Below are positions 24,242 through 33,179 of a stretch of 64,000 nt of DNA, piece by piece. Where the stretch lies: the NCBI GenBank assembly GCA_947173485.1, contig CAMWFH010000009.1, positions 1-64,000 of the forward strand. The letters are read 5' to 3'. Positions within the stretch are counted from its first letter, which is position 1. Each line of letters opens with the position of its first letter. This stretch comes from an uncultured Clostridia bacterium. GTDB lineage: Bacteria; Bacillota; Clostridia; Oscillospirales; Oscillospiraceae. Both the position numbers and the translations under genes were made by a program. Below the pieces are notes generated by a model, which made no database searches, was not told the DNA's origin, and worked only from the letters and a program-made list of their open reading frames with translations.

Positions 24242-25419
24242 ACTACGACTTTTTGCTCTTAGGGACCGGCATCGCGGCCCTCAGCGCGGCGGAGGCCATC
24301 CGGGAGATCCAGCCAGCGGCCACGGTCGCCCTGATCGGCGCGGAGGGGGAGCCCCCCTATGTCCGGCCCATGCTGACCAAGCTGCCCATGGCCCGCTACC
24401 GGGCGGAGCGGACCTATATCCACCCCCTGTCCTGGTATAAGGAGCAGCGGATCGAGCTGCTGCTGGGGACGAAGCTCCTGGCCCTCCACCCGGCGGAAAA
24501 GACGGTGGAGACGGACCGGGGGACCTTTGGCTATGGCAAGTGCGTCTACGCCCTGGGGGCCTATAACTTCATCCCGCCCTTTCCCGGGCGGGACCTGTCA
24601 GGAGTCCACGACCTGCGGACCAGCCGGGACCTCAGCGCCCTGCGCCGCAGCGCCCTCTCCGCCCGCCATGCGGCAGTGATCGGCGGCGGCGTCATCGGAT
24701 TGGAGGCCGCCTACCTGCTGGCGGAGCAGGGGCTGGAGGTGACGGTGATCGAGACCGCCCCCTTCCTGATGCCCCGGCTGCTGGACGAGGCCTCCGCCCG
24801 CTATCTGGAGAGCCGCATGACCCGCTTCCGCACTATCACCGCCGCCAAGGTCCTTCGGATCGCCGGCGGGGACCGGGCGGAGGCCGTGGAGCTGGAGGGG
24901 CGGGAGCCGGTGGCTGCGGAGGTGGTCCTGGTCTCCTGCGGCGTCCGGGCCAACAGCGCCATCGCCCAGGCGGCGGGAGCGGCGGTGGAGCGGGCGGTGG
25001 TGGTGGATGCCCATATGGCCACCACCCTGCCGGATGTGTACGCCTGCGGCGACTGCGCCCAGTTCCAGGGCTTCAACAGCGCCCTCTGGTCCCAAGCCCG
25101 GGCGGAGGGCCGGGTGGCCGGCTGCAACGCCGCCGGCCAGGACGCCCTCTACAGCGGCGCGGACACCGCCCTGCTGCTGACCTGCCCGGAGTTCTCCCTC
25201 TACGCCGAGGGGGACCTGGGGAAGGACCCCAACAAGCACTACACCGAGACCTTGACCATACAGGAGAGCGCCCCCGGCTTTGCCGTCAACCCCCGGACCG
25301 GCGCCCTCTATGAGCGGGACTTCTACACAGACGGCGCTCTGGCCGGCGTGTTCCTCCTGGGGGACCTGGGCGGGATGCAGCAGCGCCGGCAGGAGCTGAG
25401 AGGAGGAGGATGGGGATGA
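24238..25419 (+). CDS. FAD-dependent NAD(P)H oxidoreductase of the Mo complex
   Basis: A 393-aa flavoprotein of the rubredoxin-reductase/NirB N-domain type: FAD site LLLGTGIAALSAAEAI, NAD(P)-binding AAVIGGGVIGLEAAYLLAEQ and C-terminal FAD motif VYACGDCAQ. It lacks the redox-active Cys pair of disulfide reductases, so it probably passes electrons from NAD(P)H to a protein partner, most simply the adjacent four-cluster ferredoxin. It is translationally coupled on both sides, supporting a three-subunit soluble complex with the molybdopterin protein. Confidence 0.85.
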   Translation: MNYDFLLLGTGIAALSAAEAIREIQPAATVALIGAEGEPPYVRPMLTKLPMARYRAERTYIHPLSWYKEQRIELLLGTKLLALHPAEKTVETDRGTFGYGKCVYALGAYNFIPPFPGRDLSGVHDLRTSRDLSALRRSALSARHAAVIGGGVIGLEAAYLLAEQGLEVTVIETAPFLMPRLLDEASARYLESRMTRFRTITAAKVLRIAGGDRAEAVELEGREPVAAEVVLVSCGVRANSAIAQAAGAAVERAVVVDAHMATTLPDVYACGDCAQFQGFNSALWSQARAEGRVAGCNAAGQDALYSGADTALLLTCPEFSLYAEGDLGKDPNKHYTETLTIQESAPGFAVNPRTGALYERDFYTDGALAGVFLLGDLGGMQQRRQELRGGGWG

Positions 25420-28190
25420 AGCGTCTGGCCTACTGCACCGCTTTTGCCGCCTTTTTCACCTCTCTGGCGGACTGGCGGGCCCACTGCGGCCTTCTTGGCC
25501 TGACCTCCCGGATGACCCAGCAGGAATACGATGTCCTGCTGAAGGGAGTGGACGCGGACATATTTCTCCCCCTGTGGGCCTCCTGCGCCAAGGAGGAGGG
25601 CCGCCCCCTGGTGGACGAGACCACCCTGGAGCTGATCCGCTTCTGCAAGGCCCATGGCTACGCCCCCCGCTCCTTGGATGGGAACCCGCCGGACTACATC
25701 GGGGAGCAGTTCCACTTTTTGGCCTATCTGTATGCCGCCTCTGCCACCCAGGCCGCGGCGGACTTCGAGGATCGGTTCACGGTGGACACCGTCCGGGCCT
25801 ATAGCAGCGCTCTGCGCCGCTATGGCATCCAGGGGGAGGCCCTGGAGGTGCTGGAGCTGATGGAGCGATTTTTAGACGGCAGCGCCCCGGACCTGGAGGA
25901 CACCCCGGCGCTCCGGCAGCTCCAGGACCGCCGCGCCCCCCTGTCGCCGCCCCTGCCGGCGGAGGAGCCCTATATCGTCCACAGCGCCGGCATCAACAAC
26001 TGCGGCGGCAAGTGCAAGATCGACATCACCACGGCAGAGGGCTGCGCCCTGGCCATCAGTACCGACAACAGCGCCAACGCCCCCCAGATCCGGGCCTGCG
26101 TCCGGGGCCGGGGCTACCGGCGGACCTTCCTGACCCCCCGCCGCCTCCGCTACCCCATGAAGCGGATCGGACAGCGGGGCGAGGGGAAGTTCCAGCGCAT
26201 CACCTGGGAGGACGCCACCAGAGAGATCGCGGAGGCCATCCTGCGGACCGGCCGGCTCTACGGCCCCGCCTCCCGGTACTTCATCTACGCCACCGGCAAC
26301 TGCGGCGTCCTCCGGGCGGACCATATGCTCAAGCGGCTGCTGAACATGGACGGGGGCTTTTTAGGGGCCTATAACTCCTACAGCAGCGCCTGCTCCACCT
26401 TCGTCTCCCCCTACATCTACGGCGACTCCAATGGCGGCAACAGCGAGCGGGATGTCCTCCGCTCCAAGCTGCTGATTCTATGGGGCCACAACCCCTCGGA
26501 GACTATTTTCGGCTCCCACCGCAACTACTACCTGGCGGAGGCCAAAGCCCGGGGCATCCCGATCGTGGTGATCGATCCCCGGCTCAGCGACACCGCCCTG
26601 GCCCTGGCGGACGAGTGGATCCCCCTCCGCCCCTCCACGGACGGAGCCCTGGCGGACGCCATGGCCTATGTGATCGTGACCGAGGGGCTGGCGGACCTCC
26701 CCTTCCTCCATAAGTTCTGCGTGGGCTTCGATGAGGAGACCCTGCCGCCGGGGGCGCCCCAAGGCGGGAGCTACCTCTCCTATCTCACCGGCGCCTCCGA
26801 CGGCACGGCCAAGACCCCCCAGTGGGCGGCGGCCATCTGCGGCGTCCCGGCGGAGACCATCCGCCGGCTGGCGATCCGTTACGCCACTGCCAAGCCGGCG
26901 GCGATCCTGCCTGGATTCGGCCCCCAGCGCCACGGCAACGGCGAGCAGGGCACCCGGGGCATCGCGGCCCTGGCCTGCCTGACCGGCAACGTGGGCCGGC
27001 CCGGCGGCAGCGCCGGCGTCCCTGGCTTCTGCCCACCCCGGCCCAGGGCGGTCTTTCCCCAGGGGGAGGCGGCCTATCCCGGCATGATCCCCACCTTCCT
27101 GTGGACCCGTGCGGTGGAAAAGGGCCCGGAGCTGACCCCCAGGGAGGACGGCCTCCAGGGGGTGGAGCGGCTGGACAGCGGCATCAAGCTGCTCTTCAAC
27201 CTGGCGGGCAATACCCTCATCAACCAACATTCGGACATCAACCGCACCGCGGCCCTTCTGCGGGACGAGAGCCTGTGTGAGCTGATCGTGGTGTCGGACC
27301 TCTTTATGACCCCCAGCGCCCGCTTTGCGGACATCCTGCTCCCGGCCCCCTCGGTGCTGGAGAGCGACAACATCACCTTCCCCTGGGCCAATGACGACTA
27401 TCTCCTCAGCAACAGCCGGGCGGTACCGCCCCTCTTCGGCGCTATGCCGGACTACGAGTGGGTCCGGCTGGTGGCCCGGTATATGGGCCTGGAGGAGGCC
27501 TTCACCGCCGGCCATGAGACGGAGATGGACTGGCTCCGGGACCTCTATGCCCAGCTGCAAAGGGAGGAGCCGGACCTGCCCCCCTACGACCGGTTCCGGG
27601 CGGAGGGCGGCTTCCAGTTCCCCGATGCTCCCTGCAAGGTGGCCTATCAGGAGAACATCGAAAAGGGCGTCCCCTTCCAGACGCCCTCCGGGAAGATCGA
27701 GCTCTTCTCCATGGCCCTCTATGACCTAAATGACCCGGAGCGTATCCCGGCCCTGCCCCGGTACACCCCTGCGCCGGAGGGCCCCCAGGACCCCCTGCGG
27801 CAGACCTATCCCCTCCAGCTCATCGGCTACCACACCAAGCGCCGCTGCCACTCCATCCACGACCAGAACGACTGGCTGGAGGAGGTGGACCCCCCGGCCC
27901 TCTGGATCCATCCCGAGGACGCCGGGCCCCGGGGCATCCGGGACGGCGATCTGGTGGAGGTCTATAACGGCCGGGGCGTGGTCCGCATCCCGGCCAAGGT
28001 GACGAAGCGGATCATGCCGGGGGTGACGGCCCTCTCCCAGGGCGGCTGGTACACTCCCGGCAAGGACGGCGCGGACATCCGGGGGAGCATCAACGTGCTG
28101 ACCCGGGCGGACTGCCCCACGCCCCTGGCCAAGGGGAACCCCCAGCATACCAATCTCGTCCAGGTGCGCAGAGCGCCGGACGGCCTGTAA
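25416..28190 (+). CDS. Molybdopterin oxidoreductase with fused TorD-like chaperone domain
   Basis: A 924-aa protein in two parts. Residues ~1-160 are a helical TorD/DmsD-like segment (PPDYIGEQFHFLAYLYA matches the family core). Residues ~185-924 are a DMSO-reductase-family catalytic subunit with an N-terminal [4Fe-4S] motif (NNCGGKC, then RACVRGRGYRR), a candidate Ser ligand region YSSACSTFVSPYIYGDSNGG, WGHNPSETIFGS, GFGPQRHGNGEQ and a C-terminal MGD-binding domain. No Tat signal is present, so it should be cytoplasmic. TorD proteins are normally separate chaperones, so the fusion is notable. The start at 25416 overlaps the previous stop (ATGA); ATG at 25410 is possible. Substrate unknown. 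Confidence 0.85.
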   Translation: MKRLAYCTAFAAFFTSLADWRAHCGLLGLTSRMTQQEYDVLLKGVDADIFLPLWASCAKEEGRPLVDETTLELIRFCKAHGYAPRSLDGNPPDYIGEQFHFLAYLYAASATQAAADFEDRFTVDTVRAYSSALRRYGIQGEALEVLELMERFLDGSAPDLEDTPALRQLQDRRAPLSPPLPAEEPYIVHSAGINNCGGKCKIDITTAEGCALAISTDNSANAPQIRACVRGRGYRRTFLTPRRLRYPMKRIGQRGEGKFQRITWEDATREIAEAILRTGRLYGPASRYFIYATGNCGVLRADHMLKRLLNMDGGFLGAYNSYSSACSTFVSPYIYGDSNGGNSERDVLRSKLLILWGHNPSETIFGSHRNYYLAEAKARGIPIVVIDPRLSDTALALADEWIPLRPSTDGALADAMAYVIVTEGLADLPFLHKFCVGFDEETLPPGAPQGGSYLSYLTGASDGTAKTPQWAAAICGVPAETIRRLAIRYATAKPAAILPGFGPQRHGNGEQGTRGIAALACLTGNVGRPGGSAGVPGFCPPRPRAVFPQGEAAYPGMIPTFLWTRAVEKGPELTPREDGLQGVERLDSGIKLLFNLAGNTLINQHSDINRTAALLRDESLCELIVVSDLFMTPSARFADILLPAPSVLESDNITFPWANDDYLLSNSRAVPPLFGAMPDYEWVRLVARYMGLEEAFTAGHETEMDWLRDLYAQLQREEPDLPPYDRFRAEGGFQFPDAPCKVAYQENIEKGVPFQTPSGKIELFSMALYDLNDPERIPALPRYTPAPEGPQDPLRQTYPLQLIGYHTKRRCHSIHDQNDWLEEVDPPALWIHPEDAGPRGIRDGDLVEVYNGRGVVRIPAKVTKRIMPGVTALSQGGWYTPGKDGADIRGSINVLTRADCPTPLAKGNPQHTNLVQVRRAPDGL

Positions 28191-28243
28191 GATCCTTCCC
28201 CTACGGGGTGGAAATAATATGGATGATAAGGTGGTAATCGATC

Positions 28244-28924
28244 ATGATCATGGAAAAAGAACGGCTCCTCATCGTGGAATATGGCAAAAAAATGAGCACC
28301 TCCGGCCTGAGCCGCGGCACGGCGGGCAACATCAGCATCTTTGACAAAGACCAGGGCCTGATGGCCATCAGTCCCTCCGGCGTGGGGTACTTCGAGACCG
28401 AGCCGGAGGACGTGGTGATCATGAAGCTGGACGGCACCATCGTGGACGGCAAGCGCAAGCCCTCCAGCGAGTACGGGCTCCACGCCGGGTTCTATAAGGC
28501 GAAGGCGGCGGAGGGGTGCCTGTCCGTGGTCCACACCCACTCCGACTACGCCACCACCCTGGCCTGCATGGGCGAGCCCCTCCAGGCGGTCCACTATGTG
28601 ATCGCCACCGCCGGCACCCACGAGATCCCCCTCTGCCCCTACACCACCTTCGGCACCCCGGAGCTGGCGGAGATGGCCGTGGCGGCCTGCAACGACGGCC
28701 AGGCGGTGCTGCTGGCCAACCACGGCCTGGTGGCCTTCGGCGTGACCCTGGCCAAGGCCTTCAACCTGGCGGGGAACCTGGAGTCCCTGGCCAAGACTCA
28801 GTGGCAGTGCATGTGCGCGGGAAAGATGAACGTGCTGACCAAGGAGCAGATCGACGCGGTGAAGGTCCGCTTCCAGACCTACGGCCAGACCAAGCCCGCC
28901 GCCGGCACCACCAACTCCTATTGA
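28244..28924 (+). CDS. Class II aldolase/adducin family (FucA/AraD-like)
   Basis: A 226-aa zinc-dependent aldolase or epimerase of the L-fuculose-phosphate aldolase group. Metal and catalytic motifs are GTAGNIS, SSEYGLHAGFY, HTHSDYATTLA (two zinc His) and ANHGLVAFG (third His). Such enzymes split a sugar phosphate into dihydroxyacetone phosphate plus a short aldehyde, or act on tetronate or pentulose phosphates. With the FGGY kinase 31 bp downstream this gives a kinase-aldolase pair. The aldehyde could feed the acylating dehydrogenase at the head of the convoy. Confidence 0.85.
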   Translation: MIMEKERLLIVEYGKKMSTSGLSRGTAGNISIFDKDQGLMAISPSGVGYFETEPEDVVIMKLDGTIVDGKRKPSSEYGLHAGFYKAKAAEGCLSVVHTHSDYATTLACMGEPLQAVHYVIATAGTHEIPLCPYTTFGTPELAEMAVAACNDGQAVLLANHGLVAFGVTLAKAFNLAGNLESLAKTQWQCMCAGKMNVLTKEQIDAVKVRFQTYGQTKPAAGTTNSY

Positions 28925-28955
28925 TCCGATCGGACACAGACGGCGGAGGAAAGCG

Positions 28956-30404
28956 ATGGAAGAGGCATATCTGATCTTTGATATCGGCACCGGCAACAGC
29001 CGGGCGGCGGTGGTCTCCGCCGGCGGGACGATCTTGTCCGTCGCCAAGGAGAACTCCATCGTCCACTTGGACCGCCAGGTGAAGGGCGCCAGCTACTTCC
29101 TCCCCCGGGAGTGGGAGGCGGCCATCTGGCGGCTGGCCCGGAAGGCCCTGGCCGGTGCCGGGAGCGGCGTCCGGGTCACGTCCGTCTGCGCCAGCTCCCT
29201 CCGGGAGGCGGTGGTGCTGGTGGACCGGCAGGGGGAGTCCATCATCGGCTACACCAACAGCGACCGGCGGGGCGAGGCGTTCATGCACGAACTGGATTGG
29301 GAGCGGATCTGGGAGCTGACCGACCTCAGCCCCTCCCCCATCTTCTCCGCCATCAAGATCCTGGGCACCGCCCGGCGGGAGCCGGAGGTCCTGGAGCGGA
29401 CCGCCTTCTATACCTCCGTCAGCGACTGGGTGGGCTACCTCTTCACCGGCGTGGGGGTGTGGGAGCGGGCCCAGGCCATGCAGAGCGCCGTCTACGACCC
29501 TATGACCGGGTCCTGGTCGGAGGAGCTGTGCGGCCTGACCGGCATCGACAGTACCCAGCTGCCGCCGCTGGCGGACGCCGGCAGCGTCCTGGGGCCGGTC
29601 AGGCCGGCGGTGTGCCAGGAGCTGGGGCTGGCCCCCGGCACGAGGTTCATCGTGGGCACCGCCGACACCCAGGCGGCCCTCACCGGCGCCGGCGGGGAGC
29701 TGGGGGACACGGTCATCGTCTCCGGCACCACCAGCCCCTGCCTGAAGGTGATCCCCGCCTTCCGCAAGTACCCTCTGACCTGGGTCAGTCCCACGGCGGA
29801 GCGGGACCGGTTCATGCTGGAGGTCAACACCACCAGCTCCGGCATCAACCTCCAGCGGTACAAGGACGCCATGCTGCCGGAGGTGTCCTACGCCCACTTA
29901 GACCAGGACGCCATCGCCCTGGGCCTGCCGGAGGAGGGGCTGCCCCCCTGCTTCGCCATGTTCCAGCGGGGGATGCACCTGGACCGGGACTGCCTCACCG
30001 GCGGCTTTTTGATGCGGGTCCCCTTCAGTCCCGAGCTGCGGCAGGAGAGCTTTTTCCACGCCCTCTCCCTGAACATCGGCATGGGCATCACCCTGTGCCT
30101 CCAGCGGATCGACCAGTTGGAGGGTCTGGAGAAGGACTACCTCGTCGGTGGCGGCGGCGGCTTCACCTCCCCCATCATCGGCCAGACGGTGGCGGACCTG
30201 ACGGGCCGGCCCATCCGCCTCCCGGTCACCTTCCGGGAGGCCACGGTCTACGGCTGCGCCGCCCTCTGCCGCCGGGCCGCCGGTGCGGAGGGGACAGGAC
30301 CGGCGCTTTTGCGGGAAATTTTGCCCAAGCCCGCCCCGGCCCTGGAGGACTACTTTGCCCAGTGGCAGCACTGCCGGCAGAAGCTACAGGAGATAGAATT
30401 ATAA
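28956..30404 (+). CDS. FGGY-family carbohydrate kinase
   Basis: A 482-aa sugar kinase with the actin-like fold: phosphate-1 motif LIFDIGTGNSRAAVV, a middle region GTADTQAALTGAGGELGDTV and SGTTSPCLKV, and the adenosine motif YLVGGGGGFTSPIIGQTVAD. The family includes xylulose, fuculose, AI-2 and erythritol kinases; the exact sugar cannot be told. It is flanked by the class II aldolase and the hydroxyacid dehydrogenase, consistent with phosphorylation of an imported ketose or sugar acid before aldol cleavage. Confidence 0.85.
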   Translation: MEEAYLIFDIGTGNSRAAVVSAGGTILSVAKENSIVHLDRQVKGASYFLPREWEAAIWRLARKALAGAGSGVRVTSVCASSLREAVVLVDRQGESIIGYTNSDRRGEAFMHELDWERIWELTDLSPSPIFSAIKILGTARREPEVLERTAFYTSVSDWVGYLFTGVGVWERAQAMQSAVYDPMTGSWSEELCGLTGIDSTQLPPLADAGSVLGPVRPAVCQELGLAPGTRFIVGTADTQAALTGAGGELGDTVIVSGTTSPCLKVIPAFRKYPLTWVSPTAERDRFMLEVNTTSSGINLQRYKDAMLPEVSYAHLDQDAIALGLPEEGLPPCFAMFQRGMHLDRDCLTGGFLMRVPFSPELRQESFFHALSLNIGMGITLCLQRIDQLEGLEKDYLVGGGGGFTSPIIGQTVADLTGRPIRLPVTFREATVYGCAALCRRAAGAEGTGPALLREILPKPAPALEDYFAQWQHCRQKLQEIEL

Positions 30405-30446
30405 GATGCTGATAGGCCGGGACCGCCCGGCAGAAAGGGTAACGAT

Positions 30447-31502
30447 ATGAAAGGTTTGGTCTTGTGCGATCCCCTTTCCAAGTTCACGGAGGAGGCCCTC
30501 CGGGCCCAGGCGCAGAAATTCGCCTGCTTCCCGGAGCTGGAGCTGGAGTATGTGACGGACACCAACCATATGCGCATGGCGAACCCCAAGGAGTACAACC
30601 TGCGGATGGAGAAAGAGGGCCCCGAGGGCTGGATCACCCCGGACCCGGAATTTATGGAGAAGATCGGCGACGCCGACATCCTCTTCACCTCCTTCTGCGG
30701 CGTGACGGAGGAGATGCTGAAAGCCGGCAAGAACCTGAAGCTGGTCTTTCTGATGCGCTCCGGCTGGGAGAACTGCAACGTGGCCGCCGCCCACCGGCTG
30801 GGCATCCCCGTGTGCAACACCCCCTCCCGGCTGGCGGAGCCGGTGGCGGACCTGACCGTGGCCATGATGATCGCCGAGTGCCGGGGCATCCTCCGGGGCA
30901 ACCGGTCCATCCTCCAGGGGGAGTGGATCCAGAACGATATCTATAACGACACCACCAACGCCGCCCTGTGCAACCTGCGGGTGGGCCTGTACGGCTACGG
31001 CGGCATCGGCCGGGCCATCGCCAAGCGGCTGACCAAGGGCTTCGGCGCGGAGGTGGTGGCCTACGACACCTTCTGCACCCCCGAGGCCATGGAGCAGGAC
31101 GGCGTAAAGCCCGTCTCCCTGGACGAGCTGGTGTCCACCTCCGACATCGTGTCCATCCACCTGCGGCTGGTGGAGGCCACCAAGAACATCATCAACGCCG
31201 ATTTCTTCGCCAAGATGAAGCCCACCGCCATCTTCGTCAACACCGCCCGGGCCGGCCTGGTGGACCAGCAGGCCCTGCTGGACGCCCTCCAGACCAAGAA
31301 GATCCGGGGCGCCTGTCTGGACGTGTTCTGGGACGAGCCGGTGCCCAAGGACAGCCCCTTCCTGAAAATGGATAACCTGACCCTGACCCCCCACCGGGCC
31401 GGCATCACCACCGATATCGTGCCCAATACGCTGAATCTGATGATGCAGGACCTCCAGCGCTTCTTCCGCCAGGAGCCCCTCCAATTCCTGGTGAAAGAGT
31501 AA
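30447..31502 (+). CDS. D-2-hydroxyacid dehydrogenase (NAD-dependent)
   Basis: A 351-aa dehydrogenase with Rossmann motif VGLYGYGGIGRAIAKRL and the catalytic trio in NTARAGLVDQQALL (Arg), DVFWDEPVP (Glu) and LTPHRAGITT (His). It should interconvert a 2-oxo acid and a D-2-hydroxy acid, as do lactate, glycerate and phosphoglycerate dehydrogenases. The neighbours, a LarA-like racemase and a UxaA-type dehydratase, also act on 2-hydroxy acids, so they may form a short route from a hydroxy acid to a 2-oxo acid. Confidence 0.9.
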   Translation: MKGLVLCDPLSKFTEEALRAQAQKFACFPELELEYVTDTNHMRMANPKEYNLRMEKEGPEGWITPDPEFMEKIGDADILFTSFCGVTEEMLKAGKNLKLVFLMRSGWENCNVAAAHRLGIPVCNTPSRLAEPVADLTVAMMIAECRGILRGNRSILQGEWIQNDIYNDTTNAALCNLRVGLYGYGGIGRAIAKRLTKGFGAEVVAYDTFCTPEAMEQDGVKPVSLDELVSTSDIVSIHLRLVEATKNIINADFFAKMKPTAIFVNTARAGLVDQQALLDALQTKKIRGACLDVFWDEPVPKDSPFLKMDNLTLTPHRAGITTDIVPNTLNLMMQDLQRFFRQEPLQFLVKE

Positions 31503-31576
31503 AACGGCAGATTTTTTGCGTTACCCACTTGCGATCCCCCACTATCCATGGTAAAATGAAACAAAAAGGACGTTAT

Positions 31577-32878
31577 ATGGACACTATGAAAACTATCCCG
31601 ATCCCCTACTATACATCGTCCCTCGACCTGCATGTGGATCGTAAAAACCTGGAAGCCGTGATCGTATCCAAGGCGGACAGCTGCCGGCCGGAGAAGGGAC
31701 CGGAGGAGCTGGTCCAGGCGGCCCTGGAGGCCCCTGTTGGCACCCCCCGCCTGCGGGAGCTGGCCAAGGGCAAGAAGCGGATCGTCATCGTCACCAGCGA
31801 CCACACCCGGGCCGTGCCCAGCAAGATCACCCTGCCCCTGCTGCTGCGGGAGATCCGCAGCGGCGCGCCGGAGGCGGACATCGCCATCCTGATCGCCACC
31901 GGCCTCCACCGGGCCACCACCGAGGCGGAGCAGCGGGCCATGTTCGGGGACGAGATCGTGGACCATGAGACCATCCTGATCAACGACGCCTTCCGCAAGG
32001 AGGACTTCGACTTCGTGCGCCAGCTCCCCTCCGGCGCGGAGCTGTGGGTCAACCGGGCCGCCCTGGCCTGCGACCTGCTGGTGACAGAGGGCTTTATCGA
32101 GCCCCACTTCTTCGCCGGTTTCTCCGGGGGGCGCAAGAGCATCCTGCCGGGGATCTGCAATGAGGCCACCGTTAACGAGAATCACTCCTACCGGGCGATC
32201 GCCAGCCCCTACGCCATGGCGGGGGTACTGGAGAACAACCCGATCCACGCGGACATGGTCTGCGCCGCCCGGGCGGTCAACGTCCAGTTCATCCTCAACG
32301 TGGCCCTGGACCCGGAGAAGCGGATCATCGGCGCCTTTGCCGGTGACCTGGAGCAGGCCCACGAGGCGGGCGTGGCCTTCGTCCGCTCCCTGGCCCAGGT
32401 CCCCAGCGTCATGGGTGACATCGTGGTGACCTCCAATGGCGGCTATCCCCTGGACCAGAACCTCTACCAGAGCCCCAAGGCGGTGGCCACCGCCGAGGTC
32501 TGCTGCCGGGAGGGCGGCGTGATCGTCATGTGCTGCTCCTGCGCCGACGGCATGGGCGGGGTCAACTTCGAGAAGCTGATCACCCAGGGCACCGTGGAGG
32601 AGATCGACGCCTATCTGTCCCAGATCCCCCCCAAGGAGACGATCCCCGAGCAGTGGTGCGCCCAGATCTATGCCCGCATCCTGCGCCATCACCGGGTCAT
32701 CCTGGTCACCACCTTCTTAGACCACGACCTGGTGCGCCGGGCCAATATGATCCCCGCCTCCAGCCCGGACGAGGCCTTGGCGCTGGCGTATCAGATGGTG
32801 GGGGCGGACGCCCGTGTAGTGGTCATCCCGGATGGCGTGTCCGTCCTGGCGATGAAGAACGAGGAGGAGACGCGATGA
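31577..32878 (+). CDS. LarA-like nickel-dependent racemase/epimerase (DUF2088)
   Basis: A 433-aa protein of the lactate-racemase LarA superfamily. It shows SDHTRAVPSK in the N-domain, GLHRATTEAEQ, and FFAGFSGGRKSILPGI, where a Lys holds the pincer nickel cofactor in LarA. Many relatives are 2-hydroxyacid racemases or epimerases with substrates other than lactate. The cofactor genes larB, larC and larE are not in the window. The start at 31577 follows AAAAGGA; upstream in-frame starts lack this. The stop overlaps the start of the SAF-domain gene. Confidence 0.8.
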   Translation: MDTMKTIPIPYYTSSLDLHVDRKNLEAVIVSKADSCRPEKGPEELVQAALEAPVGTPRLRELAKGKKRIVIVTSDHTRAVPSKITLPLLLREIRSGAPEADIAILIATGLHRATTEAEQRAMFGDEIVDHETILINDAFRKEDFDFVRQLPSGAELWVNRAALACDLLVTEGFIEPHFFAGFSGGRKSILPGICNEATVNENHSYRAIASPYAMAGVLENNPIHADMVCAARAVNVQFILNVALDPEKRIIGAFAGDLEQAHEAGVAFVRSLAQVPSVMGDIVVTSNGGYPLDQNLYQSPKAVATAEVCCREGGVIVMCCSCADGMGGVNFEKLITQGTVEEIDAYLSQIPPKETIPEQWCAQIYARILRHHRVILVTTFLDHDLVRRANMIPASSPDEALALAYQMVGADARVVVIPDGVSVLAMKNEEETR

Positions 32879-33168
32879 ACAAGATCGCATTGAAGGTAGA
32901 CGACAGGGACAACGTGGCCACCATCTTCGCCGAGGGCGTGGCCGACGGGACCCAGGTCGAGATCCGTGATAAGAAGGGCCAGCGGGAGGTCGTGACCGTG
33001 AAGGGCGCCGTGCCCTACGGCCACAAGATCGCGGTCCGGGATATCCAGCCCGGCGAGCATATCATGAAGTACGGCGAATCCATCGGGGGCGCCAGCTGCC
33101 CCATCGTCAAAGGCGAATATGTCCACATCCACAACATGAAGGCCCTTCGCGGCCGGGGCGACCTGTAA
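32875..33168 (+). CDS. UxaA/SuyA-type small subunit (SAF domain)
   Basis: A 97-aa SAF-domain protein (ALKVDDRDNVATIFAEGVAD, then VPYGHKIAVRDIQPGEHIMK, YGESIGGA) matching the N-terminal domain of altronate and galactarate dehydratases. As a separate polypeptide it also matches SuyA, the small subunit of sulfolactate sulfo-lyase. It overlaps the LarA-like gene and is 11 bp before its large-subunit partner. The pair should remove water, or another group, from a 2-hydroxy acid. Confidence 0.9.
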   Translation: MNKIALKVDDRDNVATIFAEGVADGTQVEIRDKKGQREVVTVKGAVPYGHKIAVRDIQPGEHIMKYGESIGGASCPIVKGEYVHIHNMKALRGRGDL

Positions 33169-33179
33169 GGAGGCGGCGT

